Shown here one piece after another: positions 53,583 through 61,869 of a DNA stretch of 64,000 nt; position 1 is the stretch's first letter, and each line of letters starts with the position of its first letter. Position numbers and translations under genes: made by a program. Source of the stretch: Lacimicrobium sp. SS2-24 (GTDB lineage: Bacteria > Pseudomonadota > Gammaproteobacteria > Enterobacterales > Alteromonadaceae); assembly GCF_002201535.1 (NCBI RefSeq), contig NZ_NIWW01000006.1, positions 124,001 to 188,000 of the forward strand. The letters are read 5' to 3'. The notes below the pieces were generated by a model. The model made no database searches. It saw only the letters and a program-made list of their open reading frames with translations, and was not told the origin of the DNA.

Positions 53583-55493
53583 CTAGTTAACATAACCCTC
53601 ATTGGCTTTGATGGTCAGCGGGTGATACCCCGATCTGGCCTCATCAAAGGCTTTTTTGGCGAAGGCTTTACCCTCAGGCGTTTGCGATAGTGCCTGATAC
53701 AGGGGCTTGACCAGCTTATTACGACCGATACCGGTGAGGTATTCATTTAGCCGCTCATAAGCAGGCTTATAGGTATTGTTAATTGCCATCAACAGCCAAC
53801 TGTGAGCAATCTCATTATTGCCCGCCTGAGTCAGATTAAAGGCCTCGTCAAGTTCTGACATCTGCCCGTCGCTCAGCTCCTCTGGCATATTGTTAAGAAA
53901 GTACAGCCACTGATGGGTATTCCAGTTCTCAGTATTAATATCACTGGCATTGATTTCACCGAGTAACCATTGTTGCCTGGCGTTATCGATCTTCACAAAG
54001 GCATCAGATTCGGCCGTTGGGGCGCCATCGGGAATACCCGATTCAAAAATCCACTGCTGAATGCGATCCCGCGACAGTTTATCGGCATGTTCTGCCAGCA
54101 GGGTCTCATCGAGATAACTGACAAACTGATTGGTGGTGATACTCTCAAAGGCAAAGTCTTTAAAGTACTGCATCAAAAACGCATCGAAGGCTTCCCGGCC
54201 GATTTTTTGTTCCAGTTCACGAACGAACAATGCGCCTTTTTCGTATGGAATGTCAGAAAACACTTCATCAGGGTCACGACCACGCAGATCAATCGCCAGG
54301 ATCTCATCTTCTGCCGGCAATGCCTCAATATCTGCCTGCAATGACTCCATACCCAGTACAAACTCCATCTGCTCACGCTCCTCGCCGTAAATCATCTCCA
54401 TGATTCGGTATGTCAGGTAAGTGGTGAACCCCTCATTCAGCCACAAATCACGCCAGGTGGCGTTGGTGACCGTATTACCAGACCAGGAATGGGCCAGTTC
54501 ATGGGCAATCAGTGATACCAGACTCTTATCGCCAGCAATCACCGTTGGGGTGATAAAGGACAAGCGTGGGTTTTCCATGCCACCGAAAGGGAACGAAGGC
54601 GGCAGAATTAATAAGTCATAACGGTCCCAGCTGTATTCACCAAATTTTTCTTCGGTGGCAATCAGCATGGCTTCGGTATCCTCAAACTCTTTTGCCGCGG
54701 CATCAAGAATCTCTTTTTCGGCGTACACACCGGTGCGCTCGCCCATGGCCTGGAATTCCAAATCCCCCACTGCCAGTGCAATCAGGTAGGAAGGAATCGG
54801 CTGAGGCATGGTAAATTCATAAACACCATCCTGCTCAGCGTCCGGGTCATTTGAAGCGCTCATCACCGCCCGCAGCGCTTTTGGTGTGCGCACGGTGGCA
54901 TTGTAAGTCACCCGAACCTGAGGAGAGTCCTGCAACGGAATAAAGCTACGGGCATGAATGGCCTGAGCCTGGGTAAACAAAAACGGGTGCTGTTTTCCTG
55001 CCGTTTGTGCAGGCGTCAGCCACTGTACACCCGAGGCTTCTGGCGAGGTACTGTAGTGCACGACCACCTGATGCGCCGTTTTTGGCACTTTAATCTGCAA
55101 AGGGGTACCCAGGTGCGGGTCACGCTCTCCCAAATGGTATTCCACAGGCTGATTGTCGCTGGTGACCTTGTGAATCGTTAAATCGCGGGTATCCAGTATC
55201 AAAATACTGTCGTTCACCTCATCACGTTGAAAATGCAATACCACCTCACCGGTCAGCACCTTTTCATCAAAATCCACGGTGAGATCCAGATCCAGGTGCG
55301 TCACCCGAATCTCATCAGGATTGGCGAAGGAGTGATAGTCTGTTTGCGCGTCGATGGTCTGTGCTGAATCGACCGCTTCTACCGGCGCTGGTGCGCTGGC
55401 AGCAGATGATGATGTCTGTTGTTGATTGCCTGAATCGCAGGCGCCGAGAAACAATCCGGCGGCCAATAAAAAAGCGCTGTGAATAGCTTTCAT
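53583..55493 (-). CDS. M1-family metallopeptidase lipoprotein (leukotriene A4 hydrolase-like)
   Basis: This 636-residue aminopeptidase has a lipobox (FLGAC, Cys19), a Ser/Ala-rich linker and the M1 catalytic core with GGMENP and HELAHSW, then the third zinc ligand Glu in LWLNEGFTTYL. The C-terminal helical domain is like leukotriene A4 hydrolase. It is expected to act in the periplasm as an outer-membrane lipoprotein, trimming peptides. The start is the ATG at 55493. Confidence 0.93.
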   Translation of the reverse strand: MKAIHSAFLLAAGLFLGACDSGNQQQTSSSAASAPAPVEAVDSAQTIDAQTDYHSFANPDEIRVTHLDLDLTVDFDEKVLTGEVVLHFQRDEVNDSILILDTRDLTIHKVTSDNQPVEYHLGERDPHLGTPLQIKVPKTAHQVVVHYSTSPEASGVQWLTPAQTAGKQHPFLFTQAQAIHARSFIPLQDSPQVRVTYNATVRTPKALRAVMSASNDPDAEQDGVYEFTMPQPIPSYLIALAVGDLEFQAMGERTGVYAEKEILDAAAKEFEDTEAMLIATEEKFGEYSWDRYDLLILPPSFPFGGMENPRLSFITPTVIAGDKSLVSLIAHELAHSWSGNTVTNATWRDLWLNEGFTTYLTYRIMEMIYGEEREQMEFVLGMESLQADIEALPAEDEILAIDLRGRDPDEVFSDIPYEKGALFVRELEQKIGREAFDAFLMQYFKDFAFESITTNQFVSYLDETLLAEHADKLSRDRIQQWIFESGIPDGAPTAESDAFVKIDNARQQWLLGEINASDINTENWNTHQWLYFLNNMPEELSDGQMSELDEAFNLTQAGNNEIAHSWLLMAINNTYKPAYERLNEYLTGIGRNKLVKPLYQALSQTPEGKAFAKKAFDEARSGYHPLTIKANEGYVN

Positions 55494-55548
55494 CTTTTAT
55501 CCTTATAGTTATGATGACACCCATCATTTTGCCATAGATTTTATAGTG

Positions 55549-55728
55549 ATGACGGTATTCTACATTCTGGGCCTGTTATTTTTAGCACTGGTCATTCTGA
55601 TTCCCCTGCTTGAGCGCTCGAAAGTGCGAATGTCAGAGCAGCAAATGGGTAAACTCGGACGCTGGGTGTGGCCCCTGGTCATGGTTTTGCTGATCACCCA
55701 GCTACTCTACCTGGTTTTTGCCCGATGA
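55549..55728 (+). CDS. Small two-helix membrane protein, unknown
   Basis: This 59-residue protein has two hydrophobic helices separated by a polar loop (LERSKVRMSEQQMGK). It is divergent from the M1 peptidase gene with a 55-base gap. A GTG three bases earlier is an alternative start. The hydrophobic pattern supports a real gene but no family is recognised. Confidence 0.5.
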   Translation: MTVFYILGLLFLALVILIPLLERSKVRMSEQQMGKLGRWVWPLVMVLLITQLLYLVFAR

Positions 55729-55872
55729 TCTGACATAGGCGCTGTACGGAAAAACGGGAATTTTTCGCAATGGTATAAAACTTTAATCTGGCGCAATAAA
55801 AGTGTCAGCCATGGCTGCTATCGTTCACCTCATTCCAGTTTGCTAGTTAAATTGATGTAGAAGGACAGCCTA

Positions 55873-56940
55873 ATGCCCATGAATTCCAAACACCGCGTGT
55901 ATATCCCCACAAAAGCTAAATCCAATCAGTATGTGCTGGCTGAGATTAAGCCTGACGAAAGTTTTTATCGGCATTTCGACAGCCCCGGCGCCTGCTATGA
56001 AAAGCTCAGCCAACAGTTTTTTGCACTGGCTGATGAATTTGGCCTGCATAATGTGCACATGATTGCCAATGATAAATTGCCGGTGGTGCGTTACCACCAT
56101 GAGGCCTACTGCCTGCAAACAGAAAAACAGATCCTTTTTTTCTACGACCCGCAGTACCATGAAGCACAAAACCTGTTCAGCAAAGCCGATTATCAGGCCC
56201 GCAAAATTCGTCTGGTTTTTCTGGCAACCGGTGAGGACATTCGTGCCCATGGCGCCGAATTTCACAGTAAGGTCAGTCAGCTTCTGGAGACCTTTAAAGG
56301 GCTGTTACCCGACCCGGAACTGCCCGTAAAAATTCGCGACCATCAACATTTATCCTACGATCTCTTCGCTCAGGCGAAAGGTCACAAGCAGACCTATGGC
56401 TATAAACTGCGTGCACTGTATCCCCGTTATCGGGCGCGTCAGTGCTCAGTGCCCGCCGAACACTCTGCGATCAACTATGTCACCGTTAATCTGCCGCTGA
56501 CCCGACAGCTCAAACAACGTTATCTGACACCAGGCAATCACACTTTCACGCCCTTGTACGAAGCGCTGGAGCAGGCTTTTTTGCAGGCCTGTGAAGACAA
56601 AAACCTGTATCACCTTGCCATGGTTGCCAATGGCCTGACACCGCTTGTCCGCAACCGGCAGGTGGATCACTGTGAGCACAATACGGAGCTACAGAAAATC
56701 AGCTTTGATACCGAACATGCCACCCCACAGTTTGTGCGCCACTGGCAGGGGGACAATATGGTAGAGACCGCTCACTTTATTATCGTTGCCTCGGATGAAG
56801 ACAATACTGAGTTTGGCTACGGTCACTTTATGAACCGCGTAGAGCAGGCACTGCATAATCTGGCCAGAACTTTGGGGCTCAATCCTGAGCGGGATGAGAT
56901 GATTGTTCGTTTTCATCAGCATATCAGCTATATGCTTTAA
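55873..56940 (+). CDS. DUF3083-like protein with an internal duplication
   Basis: This 355-residue cytoplasmic protein is built of two related halves. Residues 40-165 (with YEKLSQQFF, HMIANDKLPVVR, RDHQHLSYDL) match residues 227-355 (YEALEQAFL, AMVANGLTPLVR, RFHQHISYML) at a nearly constant offset of 187-191. I recall such proteins as DUF3083 in Shewanella and Alteromonadales, with no known function. AAGGA precedes the ATG. There is no catalytic motif I recognise. Confidence 0.7.
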   Translation: MPMNSKHRVYIPTKAKSNQYVLAEIKPDESFYRHFDSPGACYEKLSQQFFALADEFGLHNVHMIANDKLPVVRYHHEAYCLQTEKQILFFYDPQYHEAQNLFSKADYQARKIRLVFLATGEDIRAHGAEFHSKVSQLLETFKGLLPDPELPVKIRDHQHLSYDLFAQAKGHKQTYGYKLRALYPRYRARQCSVPAEHSAINYVTVNLPLTRQLKQRYLTPGNHTFTPLYEALEQAFLQACEDKNLYHLAMVANGLTPLVRNRQVDHCEHNTELQKISFDTEHATPQFVRHWQGDNMVETAHFIIVASDEDNTEFGYGHFMNRVEQALHNLARTLGLNPERDEMIVRFHQHISYML

Positions 56941-56990
56941 GCATGCTATCGCGGGAGTCACTCCCGCTATGCTGTGGTAAACTTACAGCC

Positions 56991-57371
56991 ATGCAATGGG
57001 TTAAACGACTGCACTGGAAGATACTGGCGGGCCTCTCGCTTTTGCTGGGGCTTATCGGCATTCCACTGCCCGGACTCCCAACAGTTCCCTTTGTGCTGCT
57101 CGCCGCCTGGTCGGGCAGCAAAGGCTGGCCGCAACTTGAAGACTGGTTGCTAACACACCCCAGATTTGGCGACGATATTGCCAGCTGGCGACGTTTTGGC
57201 GTCGTTTCCCGGCGCGCTAAGGTAATGGCCAGTTTGATGATGCTTCTCAGCCTTGGTCTGCTGTGGTTTTCCGGCTCCCCAATGTATCTGAAAGCCGGTG
57301 TCAGTCTGATTCTGATGGGGGTTGCCTTGTGGCTGTGGCGAAGACCAGAGAAAGTGCCAGCCCATCCATAA
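56991..57371 (+). CDS. YbaN/DUF454 family membrane protein
   Basis: This 126-residue inner-membrane protein has an N-terminal helix containing GLIGIPLPGLPTVPF, the DUF454 signature, and two further helices near residues 77-115. In some genomes YbaN is iron or redox regulated, but its function is unknown. ATG 56991 is preferred because it directly precedes the family domain. It follows the DUF3083-like gene by 50 bases on the same strand. Confidence 0.85.
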   Translation: MQWVKRLHWKILAGLSLLLGLIGIPLPGLPTVPFVLLAAWSGSKGWPQLEDWLLTHPRFGDDIASWRRFGVVSRRAKVMASLMMLLSLGLLWFSGSPMYLKAGVSLILMGVALWLWRRPEKVPAHP

Positions 57372-57422
57372 TCCCGGCCTCAAGAAACCAGTCTGGCACT
57401 TACTCTGGTGTTTTATAAACGG

Positions 57423-58106
57423 TTAATGGCAAGTGCCACAGCAGCTACCCTCACCTGCTGTGCGATCGACGAACAGAATATTATTCTCCAGGTGGATGTG
57501 TTCCATCAGATCCTGTTTAAGTTCATTCAAGCCCAGATAAAGCGCCGTCCAGGTGTTGCAGGCACCCGGCGGAAGCACCAGATCGTGGGCCAGCGCCTGC
57601 ATTTTCTCCAGTGCATCGCCATGTTCCAGGTGCTCCTCTTCCATCACGGAAATCGGTCCTGAAGGAAAAATATCCCTGACTAACATCGGAAACAGAATTT
57701 GCTCTTCTTTTTGCATGTGGCTTTCCAGCTCCAGATTCATTGCTTCAAGATGCTCGGCCAGACCATGAGGACAATCTGGAGAATCTCCGTGGACCTGCTC
57801 CACACGACGAGCCAAACGAATCAACTCAGGTAATTGATGTCGGTGTTTCTGATGAAAGTTTTCAAAAATATGTGCAACCAACTCAGGGTTTGACGCCTCC
57901 TGCCATTGAGGTTCTGGGGAGGCAGTGTTCATCATTTGCACCAGTTCGGCCAAAACGGGAGCAGGATCCAGATCACGCCTTTTGAGGGCTTCTCCCAGGG
58001 TTCGTTGACCTCCGCAACAAAAATCCAGTTTATAGTGATGAAAAACACGGGTCGCACCAGGCACTTGTGTTGCCAGGCTCGCCAGAGATTGCGCTAGTAG
58101 TTCCAT
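57423..58106 (-). CDS. ytfE: Iron-sulfur cluster repair protein YtfE/Ric (ScdA-like)
   Basis: This 227-residue di-iron protein repairs iron-sulfur clusters damaged by nitric oxide or oxidants. The N-terminal ScdA domain with DFCCGGQRTLGEA is followed by a hemerythrin-like part with histidines in HQKHRHQLPEL, ELESHMQKEE, EEEHLEHGDAL and MEHIHLENNILF. The upstream region (58119-58151) contains TTATC-GT-GATAA and GAAATGTATC, the latter resembling an NsrR half-site. Placement near nitrate genes fits a role in nitrosative stress. Confidence 0.93.
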   Translation of the reverse strand: MELLAQSLASLATQVPGATRVFHHYKLDFCCGGQRTLGEALKRRDLDPAPVLAELVQMMNTASPEPQWQEASNPELVAHIFENFHQKHRHQLPELIRLARRVEQVHGDSPDCPHGLAEHLEAMNLELESHMQKEEQILFPMLVRDIFPSGPISVMEEEHLEHGDALEKMQALAHDLVLPPGACNTWTALYLGLNELKQDLMEHIHLENNILFVDRTAGEGSCCGTCH

Positions 58107-58153
58107 AGGGGACTCCTGTTATCGTGATAATGTGAATAGAGAAATGTATCTGG

Positions 58154-58657
58154 TCAATATGAGCCGCCGTTCACATTCAATAATCGATGGGGCTCGTGGG
58201 CCATAATCTGACAGGCGCTGATTCCTGAAATCACTCTGCCTAAAGGTCGGGTTTGGTTGCTGAGATGATGTTCCAGATATTCTCGGGTCATCCCATCGTT
58301 ATGCAGATAAAAAGGCAGCAACGAAGTGCGAAAGTGTGCGCTGCACTGTTGCGCTTTTCCCGTCGAAACTAACCATTGCAGCATGGTCTTATCGACCTTT
58401 GGCATATCCAGCGCAAGCAATAATATGTTGTGTCCTTCAAAGTGATACGCTGCACTGTGGAGGATCGATAACAGACCCTTGCCTGGGTAGATATCGGGTA
58501 AGTTGCCTGCTAAAAACTGATTGCTGCTGATTACCACCTTTGCAGCGCCACAGTCCCGTAACAGCTGCAGTACACGGTTCGACTCAATCTCAGCCATGGC
58601 ACTGTGACGCCATGCTTCAGAACAAAGCTGCGCTGCTATTACACCGGCCAATTTCAT
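58154..58657 (-). CDS. MobA-like nucleotidyltransferase-fold protein, degenerate active site
   Basis: This 167-residue protein resembles MobA (molybdopterin guanylyltransferase) in size, in the DMP motif at residues 84-86, in the PGKGLLSIL stretch and in its place beside moeB. The N-terminal nucleotide loop (normally LxGGxSxRMGxDK) is lost: it reads LAGVIAAQLCSEAWRHSA. It may be an inactive or regulatory relative, or a decaying gene. ATG 58657 is used. It lies upstream of ytfE on the same strand. Confidence 0.6.
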   Translation of the reverse strand: MKLAGVIAAQLCSEAWRHSAMAEIESNRVLQLLRDCGAAKVVISSNQFLAGNLPDIYPGKGLLSILHSAAYHFEGHNILLLALDMPKVDKTMLQWLVSTGKAQQCSAHFRTSLLPFYLHNDGMTREYLEHHLSNQTRPLGRVISGISACQIMAHEPHRLLNVNGGSY

Positions 58658-58827
58658 CGTAACACCCAAAAAACGGTAACATGTTCTGGTACGTCGGATG
58701 ATTTAAACACCTTGCTGTGGCGGCGGCTATATACCCAAAGGGTTACATTTGGCAATTACAGGGGGTATTGCCTTCATCTGGTCTCGCGGTTAACAATAGC
58801 GGTTAAGCCGGTTCACGAGGTAAGCCA

Positions 58828-59589
58828 TTGACTAAAACACTGACATCACATCAGGCACTGCGTTATAACCGCCAAATCCTGCTTGCTGATTTTGATCTGG
58901 ATCGCCAGGAGATCCTGCTCAATGCCAGGGTGTTGATTGTTGGTGTAGGCGGTCTCGGATGTCCGGCAGCCCAGTATCTGGTGGCCTCTGGCGTAGGTGA
59001 AGTCACCCTGAATGATCTTGATCAGGTGGCACTGAGTAACCTGCAACGACAAATTCTGTTCACTGAACAGGATATTGGTCGCAATAAAGCGGAAGTCGCC
59101 GTCAACAGACTCCAACAACTCAATCGTCATTGCCAGCTTGCAGCCATCAGTACTCAGCTTAATGAGTCAGTCCTGGAAAAGCTGATTGCAGAACAGGATT
59201 TAGTACTGGATTGCACGGATAATCTGGCAACACGAAACCTTATCAACCGCGTCTGTGTTAAACAACGAAAGCCACTGGTCTGTGCGGCAGCAATTCGAAT
59301 GGAAGGCCAGCTGTTTAGTTATGTTCCTTCGCAACAGAGTGCCTGTTACCATTGCCTTTCACAATTTTTCGGCGAACAACAATTAAGTTGTGTTGAATCC
59401 GGCATACTGGCTCCGGTAGTCGGCACGATGGGGTTAATGCAGGCGCTGGAAGCCATCAAAATTCTGACCCAATGTGGTGACTACGGTAACGGAAAGTTAC
59501 AACTGTTCGATGGGAAACGTGGTCAATGGCAACAAATACAGGTGCCACGCAACCCTCGATGCGATGTGTGCCAACAACATGAGACCTGA
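58828..59589 (+). CDS. moeB: HesA/MoeB/ThiF-family adenylyltransferase (MoeB-like)
   Basis: This 253-residue E1-like enzyme adenylates the C-terminus of MoaD (or ThiS). The ATP motif GVGGLGCPAAQYL lies near residue 37, DLDQVALSNLQRQ near 62 and the zinc pairs CYHC and CDVC near 172 and 246. TTG 58828 is the start, with GAGG upstream; there is no rhodanese domain. It lies 8 bases before yjbQ. MoeB is needed for molybdenum cofactor of nitrate reductase, which fits the region. Confidence 0.88.
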   Translation: MTKTLTSHQALRYNRQILLADFDLDRQEILLNARVLIVGVGGLGCPAAQYLVASGVGEVTLNDLDQVALSNLQRQILFTEQDIGRNKAEVAVNRLQQLNRHCQLAAISTQLNESVLEKLIAEQDLVLDCTDNLATRNLINRVCVKQRKPLVCAAAIRMEGQLFSYVPSQQSACYHCLSQFFGEQQLSCVESGILAPVVGTMGLMQALEAIKILTQCGDYGNGKLQLFDGKRGQWQQIQVPRNPRCDVCQQHET

Positions 59590-59597
59590 GTAAATCC

Positions 59598-60017
59598 ATG
59601 TGGAAACAGAAAGAGATTCGGTTAAAGCCGCGTAGAAGAGGCTTTCATCTGATTACCGATGAGATACTGCAACAATTTCCCGAGATACAAGGCTGCCGTG
59701 TTGGCATGATATGGATTTTTATCAAGCACACTTCCGCCTCATTGACCATCAATGAGGACGCCGACCCCACTGTGCGTCAGGATTTTGAAAGCCATTTTAA
59801 CCAAATGGTGCCGGAGAATATGCCCTACTATAAACACGATTATGAGGGCAGTGATGATATGCCGGCCCACTTAAAGGCCAGCATATTAGGCAGCACTCTG
59901 AGCATTCCGGTAACCGATGGCCGGCTTAATATGGGCACCTGGCAGGGTATTTACCTGTGTGAGCACCGCAATCATGCGGGTCCCAGAAACCTGGTGCTGA
60001 CACTACAAGGTGACTAA
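59598..60017 (+). CDS. yjbQ: YjbQ/UPF0047 family protein
   Basis: This 139-residue protein has the full UPF0047 pattern: FIKHTSASLTINEDADPTV, then HLKASILG and a C-terminal GTWQGIYLCEHRN. Members can show weak thiamine-phosphate synthase activity, but their main role is unclear. It is co-directional with moeB and overlaps the end of the convergent TPP-dependent enzyme gene by four bases. Confidence 0.9.
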   Translation: MWKQKEIRLKPRRRGFHLITDEILQQFPEIQGCRVGMIWIFIKHTSASLTINEDADPTVRQDFESHFNQMVPENMPYYKHDYEGSDDMPAHLKASILGSTLSIPVTDGRLNMGTWQGIYLCEHRNHAGPRNLVLTLQGD

Positions 60018-61798
60018 GTTAACGCCTGCCACTGTTGCAGTGAACGGGCATCGCCGTTCTTTGCTTTGATATACATATTCAGTAAACGGATTTCCCGGCA
60101 CTGATATTGCTCATCAGGATCGGCCGGTATCTCGATCAGTTTCAAGCCACTGTTTTGCTCAACATACTGATTAAACACCTGCTTAAACTCGCCCACAGTT
60201 TGGCAATGGGCCGACTCCCCTCCGTATGCCGCGATCAGTTTATGAATATCAAAGGCGGGATCATTGCAATAATAAATGGGGCCGTCGCCACTTTTGCCCA
60301 AATGGAAAATATTATTACGCATATAGATAATAATGACGGCGGTGCGATCTTTTTGCATTTCAATCAACTCATTGGCCTGGAAATGCAGGCCACCATCGCC
60401 TGTTATCACCACCACCCGTTCATTCAGTTGCTGCTCCTGTACCAGTTTTGCACAGTGGCGGGCATAAGGTAACGTGGTGCCCATGGCTCCATACCAGGGG
60501 TTGGTCAGCCAGCCCCGCCCAGCTTCGCCGAGACGGGTTTTAAGGCTGTAGCTGGCGAAATAGCTGTTACCTACCTCCGGCAGGTATAAATAGGGATTGG
60601 CATCATGCTGCTGTAAAACATTCATCACCGACGCAAGATTATGAAAATCCAGTTTATCGGTATCGGCTAATGGTACAGACGCACCCCGTTGTTCGGGCAA
60701 TGTGCTCTCATACACGGGTAAGGTCATAGTCAGCAGCGTCTCAAACAGCTCCACCAGGTCCTGCTCCTGCAAGGCAGTTCCCTTAAGCACCGTTTTATTG
60801 GCAAACGCCTCAATAAAATGACTGCCGGTGGCAAAAGCGGTATTGGTGTCCTGCGCATAAATACTGCTGGCGACATCCATCACATAGTCGGCATGCTGTT
60901 CAATATACTCACGGCTGAAATTATCGCTGAATACACCGTTATAGGCCCCCAGGCACCTTGGTTCAAACTCATCGAACAGACCTTTGGCAAACCAACTGGT
61001 AGCAAAAGGAATATTATGCTTTTCAGAGAACGCAATAATGAGGTCTCGCAATCGTGGATTATGTTTTACCCCATCACCGATGAAAAGGACCGGCTTTTGC
61101 GCCTGACTGAGACGGCGACGGATTTCATCGGCAATCAATGAACTGCCCGCCAGCAACTGAGAGCCACAGCCCAACTGCGATGGTGAATCCGGTAGCTGTA
61201 ACGCCTGAGTCTTACTGAACACCTGATCTCTGGGTACCTCAATAAATACCGGCTGGCGGTGTTGCCAGGCATAATGCAGTAGCTGCAAAAAGCTTTCACC
61301 GGCCATATTCGGCTGACCGTCATTGCGCTGCCCCTGTAACCGTTCTGCCTTCATGCCCAGTGCCGCAAAAGCCTCCAGCGCATTGTCATATTGAGTTCGC
61401 CAGGCGGCGCGCGCATGTACAGTATGATGAATGGCCAGACTGCCCACTTCCTGTTCGCCCGGCGCACCGGATATAAACACCACCGGAAGACTTTCGGTCA
61501 TGGCCAATGCCGCCGCGGAAACACAAGGCAGACTACCGACCGTATAGGTGGTCAGACAAAAACCCATTCCTTCTGTTTCGGCCTGAGCACAGGCACTGAA
61601 GCCGGCGTGCATCTCATTACTGGAGGGACACAACTCAAGATAAGGCTCAAGGGCACCGATTAAATTTGCGGCAAAATCACCACCCACCCCATAGAGTCGT
61701 TTACCGCCAAATAAGCTGATACACCGAGCTATCGTCTGACCCAGAGTAGGTAAACGCTCAGTATATGCCTTACCAAGATTGCTTTCGTAATTAAACAC
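60014..61798 (-). CDS. Thiamine diphosphate-dependent decarboxylase-like enzyme (indolepyruvate/alpha-keto acid type)
   Basis: This 594-residue enzyme has the three-domain ThDP fold. The N-terminal part has LYGVGGDFAANL and a Glu-containing CPSSNEMHAGF; the C-terminal cofactor motif is GDGGLHFQANELIEMQ...NN. Such proteins near nitrate uptake genes in marine bacteria are annotated as indolepyruvate decarboxylase-like; the substrate is not clear. It lies downstream of narK but a terminator separates them. Its end overlaps yjbQ by four bases. Confidence 0.82.
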   Translation of the reverse strand: MFNYESNLGKAYTERLPTLGQTIARCISLFGGKRLYGVGGDFAANLIGALEPYLELCPSSNEMHAGFSACAQAETEGMGFCLTTYTVGSLPCVSAAALAMTESLPVVFISGAPGEQEVGSLAIHHTVHARAAWRTQYDNALEAFAALGMKAERLQGQRNDGQPNMAGESFLQLLHYAWQHRQPVFIEVPRDQVFSKTQALQLPDSPSQLGCGSQLLAGSSLIADEIRRRLSQAQKPVLFIGDGVKHNPRLRDLIIAFSEKHNIPFATSWFAKGLFDEFEPRCLGAYNGVFSDNFSREYIEQHADYVMDVASSIYAQDTNTAFATGSHFIEAFANKTVLKGTALQEQDLVELFETLLTMTLPVYESTLPEQRGASVPLADTDKLDFHNLASVMNVLQQHDANPYLYLPEVGNSYFASYSLKTRLGEAGRGWLTNPWYGAMGTTLPYARHCAKLVQEQQLNERVVVITGDGGLHFQANELIEMQKDRTAVIIIYMRNNIFHLGKSGDGPIYYCNDPAFDIHKLIAAYGGESAHCQTVGEFKQVFNQYVEQNSGLKLIEIPADPDEQYQCREIRLLNMYIKAKNGDARSLQQWQALT

Positions 61799-61820
61799 CG
61801 TGATACCCCCTTAGAAAAAA

Positions 61821-61845
61821 GCCGCTGGATAAAAAATCCAGCGGC
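61821..61845 (-). terminator. Terminator between narK and the TPP-dependent enzyme gene
   Basis: GCCGCTGGAT and ATCCAGCGGC form a perfect 10-bp stem with an A5 (minus: T5) loop. On the minus strand it is followed by TTTTTTCT, so it terminates or attenuates the narK transcript. Confidence 0.85.
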
Positions 61846-61869
61846 CAGGTACAGCCTCGATAAGAGAGA

